DNA of 59,745 bases from JAFDVL01 sp043736395. GTDB taxonomy: Bacteria; Acidobacteriota; Blastocatellia; RBC074. Of the stretch, positions 54,360 through 59,745 are shown one piece after another. A model generated the notes under the pieces. It was not told the DNA's origin. It made no database searches and saw only the letters and a program-made list of their open reading frames with translations. How positions within the stretch are numbered: position 1 is the first letter of the stretch; every line of letters starts with the position of its first letter. The stretch spans positions 1-59,745 of the forward strand of contig JAYTCQ010000245.1 in the NCBI GenBank assembly GCA_043736395.1, read 5' to 3'. The position numbers and the translations under genes were made by a program.

Positions 54360-54428
54360 GTAAATGACTTAAGTCTATGGTTGAAGTTTGCAATTAGCCT
54401 CTTTCAATAATACATAAGATGGCGCAGT

Positions 54429-54456
54429 TTGTTACTTGCGGGAAAAATGCTATTCT
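54429..54456 (+). promoter_or_regulatory. Possible sigma-70 promoter before asnB
   Basis: TTGTTA (54429-54434), 16-base spacer, TATTCT (54451-54456), giving an 80-base leader to the asnB ATG. The 176-base gap 54360-54535 holds no gene. Confidence 0.3.
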
Positions 54457-54535
54457 CGAAAGTTGAATACTGATAAAGGTATAAAAGTGTCATTTCTTTT
54501 CGATCAGATAAGTATCCAACGCTCTAATAACTGAT

Positions 54536-56503
54536 ATGTGTGGAATTGCAGGGTTCTTTGATCCCTCACTACAATTATCCCGCTTAGAATTAACTGCATG
54601 TGCGACGCGCATGGCGGATGCGATTATCCATCGCGGCCCTGATGATTGTGGCGCCTGGGTAGATGCTGAAACTGGTCTTGCTTTAAGTCATCGTCGTTTG
54701 TCAATTGTTGATCTCTCTCCCCTTGGTCATCAGCCGATGCTCTCGGCTGATGGACGTTATGTCATCGTTTTTAATGGAGAGATTTATAACTTTCCTCATC
54801 TACGTCAGGAATTGGAAACTGCTGGTTTTCGGTTCCGAGGCCATTCAGATACGGAAGTAATGTTGGCGGCAATCAGTCAATGGGGAATCCATGCGGCTGT
54901 CCCAAAATTTGTAGGAATGTTTGCCTTTGCGGTCTGGGATCGGCAGGAGCGTGAGTTACATTTAGTCCGTGACCGGGCCGGCGAAAAACCTTTGTATTAC
55001 GGCTGGTGTGGCAAGACTTTTTTGTTTGGCTCAGAACTGAAGGCAATGCGCGCGCATCCAAATTGGAAGGCCGAAATTAATCGTAATTCAGTGGCGGCGA
55101 TGATGCGGCATTTTTATATTCCAGTGCCGTACTCAATTTACCAAGGCATCTACAAATTAATCCCTGGAACAATACTTACACTGTCACTGGACGACCTTCA
55201 TCAAATGAAAGCTGTGCCGGCACCGCAACCTTACTGGTCAGCCAAAGACGAAATTGAAAAAGCGCATGCGCACCCATTCAAGGGGAATGATGAAAAGGGA
55301 ATTCAAAAGTTGGAATGCCTGTTGAAGCAGGCGATCAGTGGTCAGATGATTGCTGATGTGCCACTTGGAGCTTTTCTATCCGGGGGGATTGATTCGTCTT
55401 TAATTGTGGCATTGATGCAATCCTTACAGTCTGATCCGGTCAAGACTTTTACGATCGGATTTCACGAAGCTGGTTACAATGAAGCTGAATTTGCTAAGGC
55501 GGTAGCGAAGCATCTGGGCACCGATCATACCGAGATTTATGTGACTCCCAATGAAGCGATGTCAGTGATTTCCAAATTGCCGCATCTCTACGATGAACCC
55601 TTTGCCGATCCTTCCCAAATCCCTACATTTTTAGTTTCACAATTAGCTCGTCAACACGTCACTGTCAGTTTGTCCGGTGATGCCGGCGATGAACTATTTG
55701 GTGGGTATAACCGATATTTTTGGACCAGTAATATTTGGAGCAAATTGGGATGGATTCCCGGTGGCATGCGTCAGGCCCTCGCTGATGGAATTAGAACAGT
55801 CTCTCCAGAATCTTGGAACCGCGCTTTTGATGGCTTTAGCTGGGTGATCCCTAACAAGCTTCGTTACAGTATTCCGGGTGATAAGTTGCATAAACTGGCG
55901 ACCGTTTTGACGGTGAAGCAACCTGAAGAAGTGTACCGAAATTTAATTTCGAGTTGGAAAAATCCTGAGGCGTTGATACTCGGTTCTCATGAGGAAGAAA
56001 CGATCCTGACCGATAGTCGGCGTTGGGCTAATCTGCCACAACTTGAGCAGCGAATGATGTATCTGGATTTTGTGACTTATCTACCGGATGACATTTTAGC
56101 CAAGGTAGATCGGGCTGCGATGGGAGTCAGTCTTGAAACCAGGGTTCCGTTTTTAGATCATCGTGTCATTGAATTTGCCTGGAGCCTGCCGCTTTCTATG
56201 AAGATTCGTGGAGGCGTTGGGAAATGGATTTTACGGCAATTACTTTATAAACATGTGCCACAGGAATTGATTGAGCGCCCAAAAACAGGCTTTGCTGTTC
56301 CCATTGAAACCTGGCTCCGGGGCGATTTACGCGACTGGGCGGAAGAACTAATTAACGAAAAGCGATTAGAGGAAGAAGGCTTTTTCAATGTTAAGATGGT
56401 TCGTGAAGCCTGGGCTGAACACCTGTCCGGTCACCGCAACTGGCAATATTATCTCTGGCCTATTTTAATGTTTCAAGCCTGGCTGGCTGAAGAGCGTAAA
56501 TAA
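54536..56503 (+). CDS. asnB: Asparagine synthase (glutamine-hydrolysing)
   Basis: The 655-residue protein starts MCGIAGFFDP, so Cys2 is the glutaminase nucleophile of the N-terminal class II amidotransferase domain. The synthetase domain has the PP-loop SGGIDSS (about 282-288) and SLSGDAGDELFGGYNRY. The length fits the group found in polysaccharide clusters, where such enzymes may amidate uronic acids or simply make asparagine. No strong ribosome binding site precedes the ATG. G+C rises here compared with the genes before it. Confidence 0.9.
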   Translation: MCGIAGFFDPSLQLSRLELTACATRMADAIIHRGPDDCGAWVDAETGLALSHRRLSIVDLSPLGHQPMLSADGRYVIVFNGEIYNFPHLRQELETAGFRFRGHSDTEVMLAAISQWGIHAAVPKFVGMFAFAVWDRQERELHLVRDRAGEKPLYYGWCGKTFLFGSELKAMRAHPNWKAEINRNSVAAMMRHFYIPVPYSIYQGIYKLIPGTILTLSLDDLHQMKAVPAPQPYWSAKDEIEKAHAHPFKGNDEKGIQKLECLLKQAISGQMIADVPLGAFLSGGIDSSLIVALMQSLQSDPVKTFTIGFHEAGYNEAEFAKAVAKHLGTDHTEIYVTPNEAMSVISKLPHLYDEPFADPSQIPTFLVSQLARQHVTVSLSGDAGDELFGGYNRYFWTSNIWSKLGWIPGGMRQALADGIRTVSPESWNRAFDGFSWVIPNKLRYSIPGDKLHKLATVLTVKQPEEVYRNLISSWKNPEALILGSHEEETILTDSRRWANLPQLEQRMMYLDFVTYLPDDILAKVDRAAMGVSLETRVPFLDHRVIEFAWSLPLSMKIRGGVGKWILRQLLYKHVPQELIERPKTGFAVPIETWLRGDLRDWAEELINEKRLEEEGFFNVKMVREAWAEHLSGHRNWQYYLWPILMFQAWLAEERK

Positions 56504-56525
56504 AAAAACAGGTTCAGCAATAAAG

Positions 56526-57752
56526 ATGAATTTATCTCACCAGCCCTCAACTTTATTACATTCCAAACGACGTATTGTCTATCTGATACCAAATGACTGG
56601 TATTTCTGGACGCATCGTTTGCATCTGGCGCAAGCCGCGCGTGATGCTGGCTATGAAGTGATCATTGCGACTTTGCCGGGAGAATACGTTGAGCGGATTA
56701 GAGCTGAGGGTTTTATTTTTCATCCCTTAAAATTACAGCGTCTAAATGCTACGCCCTGGTCGGAAATTAAGACGATTGCTGACATTATTTCCTTACATCG
56801 GCGGGTTCGTCCAGACATCGTTCATCAGGTAACTTTACGAGTAGTTTTGTACGGTTCAATCGCGGCAAAATTTACTGGAATTCCAACGGTCAATGCCATC
56901 ACAGGTCTGGGGTATTTATTTATTTCCAACAGATGGACAGAACGTTTGATGCGAGGCCTTTTAGCATTCATCCTCAGAATTTTTTTAAATGGTAAAAAGG
57001 TGAGGACGATTTTTCAAAATGAAGATGATCGGAGCGCTTTCCTGCAACGAAAAATTGTCAGGAAAGATCAGACGGTACTGATTGCAGGAGCTGGAGTAAA
57101 TACACAATTATTCGTTCCAACGCCGGAACCGGAAGGCTTACTGACGATCCTGCTTACGGCGCGGATGCTAAAGGACAAAGGCATCATCGAATTAGTTGAG
57201 GCGAGCCGGATTTTAAAGCAGCGCGGAAATATTTTTCGCGTGATTTTAGCGGGAATGCTGGATCCTGGAAATCCATCGGCGATTACTGAGCAGGAAATTA
57301 ATGAATGGCAACGAGAGGGTTTGATCGAATGGGTCGGCTATCAATCTGACATCGCCGAACGCCTGACGCAATGTCATATTGTTTGCTTACCGTCTTATCG
57401 GGAAGGCTTACCGCTTTCCTTAATCGAAGCGGCAGCGGCTGGACGTCCCATTGTGGCGACAGATGTGCCAGGCTGTCGCGAAATTGTACAGGATGAATGG
57501 AACGGTCTTCTGGTTCCCGCCAAGGACGTCGCGGCGTTAGCTGAAGCGTTACTAAAATTGATGCAAAATCCTCAACTTCGTAAAGAATTTGGCTCGAATG
57601 GCCGACAATTTGCATTGGAGAAATTTACGCAGGAAACTGTTATTCAACAGACAATGAAAGTTTATCATTCATTATTGCGGTTTGACTTAAGTACGACCCT
57701 GGGTACTCAGACGAAAACTGAGGACTCTTCATCCCAAACTTCTGGCTTCTAA
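56526..57752 (+). CDS. Glycosyltransferase family 4 (PglA/WbpX-like)
   Basis: The 408-residue protein begins its fold with RIVYLIPNDWYFWTHRLHLA and continues with ATLPGEYVERI, HQVTLRVVLYGSIAAK and PTVNAITGLGYLF; the C-terminal part has LPSYREGLPLSLIEAAAAGRPIVATD. The FWTHR-LPLA type N-terminus is seen in PglA-like transferases that add the second sugar to an undecaprenyl-diphosphate-linked sugar. This fits its place just before the WecA-type initiating enzyme. Confidence 0.85.
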   Translation: MNLSHQPSTLLHSKRRIVYLIPNDWYFWTHRLHLAQAARDAGYEVIIATLPGEYVERIRAEGFIFHPLKLQRLNATPWSEIKTIADIISLHRRVRPDIVHQVTLRVVLYGSIAAKFTGIPTVNAITGLGYLFISNRWTERLMRGLLAFILRIFLNGKKVRTIFQNEDDRSAFLQRKIVRKDQTVLIAGAGVNTQLFVPTPEPEGLLTILLTARMLKDKGIIELVEASRILKQRGNIFRVILAGMLDPGNPSAITEQEINEWQREGLIEWVGYQSDIAERLTQCHIVCLPSYREGLPLSLIEAAAAGRPIVATDVPGCREIVQDEWNGLLVPAKDVAALAEALLKLMQNPQLRKEFGSNGRQFALEKFTQETVIQQTMKVYHSLLRFDLSTTLGTQTKTEDSSSQTSGF

Positions 57753-57837
57753 TTACCAGCTGGAGAGCCGCACTCACTTGCAAAATAAATAGCAGGTTTG
57801 AGTCAGGGCAAGACAACTTAGCGGGGGCAATTGTTTT

Positions 57838-59430
57838 ATGCGCTCTTATGTTTTCTTATTTCTCATTTCATTGATCACCACTTTATTGCTAACTCCTCTG
57901 GCCGGACGTCTGGCTATCGCATTCGGGGCGATAGACCTGCCTGATAATAAACGTCGAATTCATACGAAACCCACGCCGCGGATGGGCGGCATTGCCATCT
58001 ATACGGCTTTCCTGATGACCTTGGCTATTGTCCCGTTTTTGCGGAATGAATTGTCATCACGATTTAATGAGCATCCTCAATGGTATATTTCGATTATAGC
58101 GGCAACGACAATTATATTTTTGCTGGGAGTCTACGACGATTTAAGAGGAGCAAATGCGCCTTTGAAAATTGCAGTTCAAATTTTAGCAGCCCTTGTCCTC
58201 CAATATGCGGGTTTCGGAATTGAACTGATTTCAATTCCGTTTTTTGGAGAGAACTATGCGTTACCTTTATGGTTGAGTTTTATTCTCACTGCCGGTTGGA
58301 TTGTTGGCATCACGAATGCCTTTAATCTGGTAGATGGGATTGACGGCTTAGCGACTGGAATTTCAGCGTTTGCGTTACTTTCGATTTTGATTTCTTCAGT
58401 TGCGCTGGGCAGCTTTGAAGTTGGACTCCTCGCCGTAATTTTACTTGGAGCCGTCATTGGATTCCTCTATTACAACTTTCATCCAGCTTCTATTTTTTTG
58501 GGAGATTCGGGCAGCCTGACGTTAGGCTTTCTGGTGGCTACGCTTTCGATGTTAGGCGCGCAGAAGGGAACGACTACACTGGCGATTGCGATTCCGCTGG
58601 TCTCGTTTGGGCTGCCTGTGGTCGAAATTTTTCTCTCGTTAATTCGAAGATTTGTCGGTGGTAAGCCACTGATGCAAAGTGATCGAGGCCACATTCATCA
58701 TCGCTTATTGGAACATGGATTATCGGTTCGCCAAGTTGCGATTTTGTTGTATGGCGTCTGTGGAGTTTTCTGTTTATTTGGAATTCTGTTACTTAGCCCG
58801 CAACGATCATTTGCTTCATTGATTTATTGCGTTTTAGGAGTTTTAGTCGTGGTCGGCGTGCAACGACTTCGCTATCCTGAATTTGAAGAACTTGGTAATA
58901 AAATCCGGCGTGGTGTAGCGCGTCGCCGTCGCGAGATGGTTATCAATATTAACTTGCGACAGCTCAGTGCCGAATTTAAAAGAGCAAAAACTCCGGAACA
59001 TTTCTTTAATGTTTTAGGTGAATTTAGTGAACACTATGCTTTTGATGGAATACAACTTGAGATCGGGCAGCAACTGGATCAGGAAACCAAATCATCAATA
59101 AAAACCAGTGCGGAGAGAAATAGCTGGTACGAAATGCCTAACAATAATGCCCAGTTAAGCCTGGCCTTGACGCCAGGCCTTAGTAACTTAAGTGATTTAG
59201 TAACATCTGACCGAGTTTGGTCATTGCGCCTTCCATTGGAAAACGGAATTGAGATCATCGGAGCTTTGACTCTTTATCGCAATATTTCTGATAAAAATGT
59301 AACGCTGGATTTGCAGACTCTCTGTGGAGATTTTCAGCGGGAATTGAGTCTGGCACTCGAAAACTTGAAGACACGTCCTGTCTCATCTGAAAATTTGCTG
59401 ACCAATCACTCAGAATCATTTGTTGGATAG
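57838..59430 (+). CDS. WecA/TagO-type undecaprenyl-phosphate sugar-1-phosphate transferase with extra C-terminal domain
   Basis: The first 340 residues form a polytopic MraY/WecA-family enzyme: TPRMGGIAIY, LLGVYDDLRGA, NAFNLVDGIDGLATG with the catalytic Asp cluster, IFLGDSGSL and GHIHHRL. It starts glycan assembly by moving a HexNAc-1-phosphate onto undecaprenyl phosphate. About 180 residues follow that are soluble and not usual in WecA (YPEFEELGNKIRRGVARRRRE, then a GAF-like segment). The gene overlaps a convergent cyclase remnant by 15 bases. Confidence 0.88.
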   Translation: MRSYVFLFLISLITTLLLTPLAGRLAIAFGAIDLPDNKRRIHTKPTPRMGGIAIYTAFLMTLAIVPFLRNELSSRFNEHPQWYISIIAATTIIFLLGVYDDLRGANAPLKIAVQILAALVLQYAGFGIELISIPFFGENYALPLWLSFILTAGWIVGITNAFNLVDGIDGLATGISAFALLSILISSVALGSFEVGLLAVILLGAVIGFLYYNFHPASIFLGDSGSLTLGFLVATLSMLGAQKGTTTLAIAIPLVSFGLPVVEIFLSLIRRFVGGKPLMQSDRGHIHHRLLEHGLSVRQVAILLYGVCGVFCLFGILLLSPQRSFASLIYCVLGVLVVVGVQRLRYPEFEELGNKIRRGVARRRREMVININLRQLSAEFKRAKTPEHFFNVLGEFSEHYAFDGIQLEIGQQLDQETKSSIKTSAERNSWYEMPNNNAQLSLALTPGLSNLSDLVTSDRVWSLRLPLENGIEIIGALTLYRNISDKNVTLDLQTLCGDFQRELSLALENLKTRPVSSENLLTNHSESFVG

Positions 59431-59643
59431 CTCACGTAGAACCACTCGTGCCGGTCCTCCGTCTCCATCCTTAATTTTCATTGGTAAGCAGATCAGTTCG
59501 TAGTCGCCTGCTTCAACCTCGCTCAAATCCAGTCCTTCGACAATCACTACATTGTTACGCAATAAAGCCCAGTGCGTAGTCGGTTCGACGAAATTAAATT
59601 TTTCTATCGAGAGATAATCAATTCCTACCAGTTTAATTCCCAT
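59416..59643 (-). pseudogene. C-terminal fragment of a cyclase/kynurenine-formamidase-family gene
   Basis: The 75 residues MGIKLVGIDYLSIEKFN through RVVLRELSNK match the last third of cyclase-family (PF04199) proteins, normally over 200 residues. Upstream in frame are V-E and then TGA (59650-59652), so the N-terminal part is missing and the break is next to the small element starting at 59655. The codon GTT-GAA ahead of the ATG still fits the family, which shows a truncated gene rather than a natural start. Confidence 0.7.
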
Positions 59644-59654
59644 TTCAACTCATT

Positions 59655-59725
59655 AGTGTCCGGTTATAAGTCCAATAAGTTCAACTGCTTAGAAAGTGAA
59701 GGTATCGGAATCTGTAACGGACACT
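59655..59725. repeat. Short element bounded by 8-bp inverted repeats
   Basis: AGTGTCCG (59655-59662) and CGGACACT (59718-59725) bound a 71-bp segment right beside the break in the cyclase gene. It may be a MITE or the end of an IS that continues beyond the window; no target duplication is visible. Confidence 0.45.
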
Positions 59726-59745
59726 CCTGAAGTAGTTGATTTAAT

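Overview
The window looks like a chromosomal segment of an Acidobacteriota-type bacterium, possibly class Blastocatellia. This is inferred from moderate G+C, the mix of secreted Gfo/Idh, ThuA, SMP-30 and YCF48-like proteins, and the many palindromic intergenic repeats; no rRNA or tRNA is present to confirm it. No stretch longer than about 300 bases lacks a gene or gene remnant.

Region 1 (1-9.5 kb) is housekeeping. The 3' end of hemB converges on a long minus-strand run: rluE-type pseudouridine synthase, GNAT, SPOR lipoprotein-like gene, phoH, ybeY, corC-like, era, prmA, rsmE. The phoH gene carries a 364-residue in-frame intein with a LAGLIDADG endonuclease. Its splice blocks fit the rare class 3 (W-C-T) inteins: no nucleophile at position 1, and the expected W, C and T are all present.

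Region 2 (9.5-24.2 kb) is mostly secreted catabolism: SMP-30 lactonase-like, Tat-exported Gfo/Idh oxidoreductase, M19 dipeptidase, M20 peptidase, ThuA, a sialidase-like Asp-box protein, a nitroreductase, a DASS transporter and ClpA. An 80-codon gene between the SMP-30 and rluE genes is broken by two in-frame stops within the loop of a perfect palindrome. Inserted here is a two-gene ATPase plus DUF4435/TOPRIM pair (16.2-18.1 kb) that resembles the PARIS (AriA/AriB) defence system.

Region 3 (24.3-28.7 kb) looks like a small defence island. It holds an unrecognised ORF with a faint restriction-enzyme look, a 77-residue unknown, a gene-end remnant, an AT-rich single protein fusing an ABC-type ATPase to a DUF4435/TOPRIM domain, and a convergent D12-class adenine methyltransferase.

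Region 4 (28.8-59.4 kb) begins with a YCF48-like beta-propeller and continues as a large plus-strand exopolysaccharide/O-antigen cluster: ligase/polymerase, Wza, Wzc tyrosine kinase, MurJ-like and Wzx flippases, eight glycosyltransferases plus a GT39-like membrane protein, rfbC-rfbB-rfbA without rfbD, two methyltransferases, a Wzy-like protein, asparagine synthase and a WecA-type initiating transferase with an extra cytoplasmic domain. The core (about 44.7-54.4 kb) is much more AT-rich than its flanks, as expected for a transferred serotype-specific cassette. A 1118-bp IS with a frameshifted transposase sits exactly at the 3' end of wzx and supplies its stop codon. The window ends with a cyclase-family gene remnant next to a short element bounded by inverted repeats.

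At least seven different long palindromes occur between genes, and two run into the 5' ends of ORFs, which complicates start-site calls.
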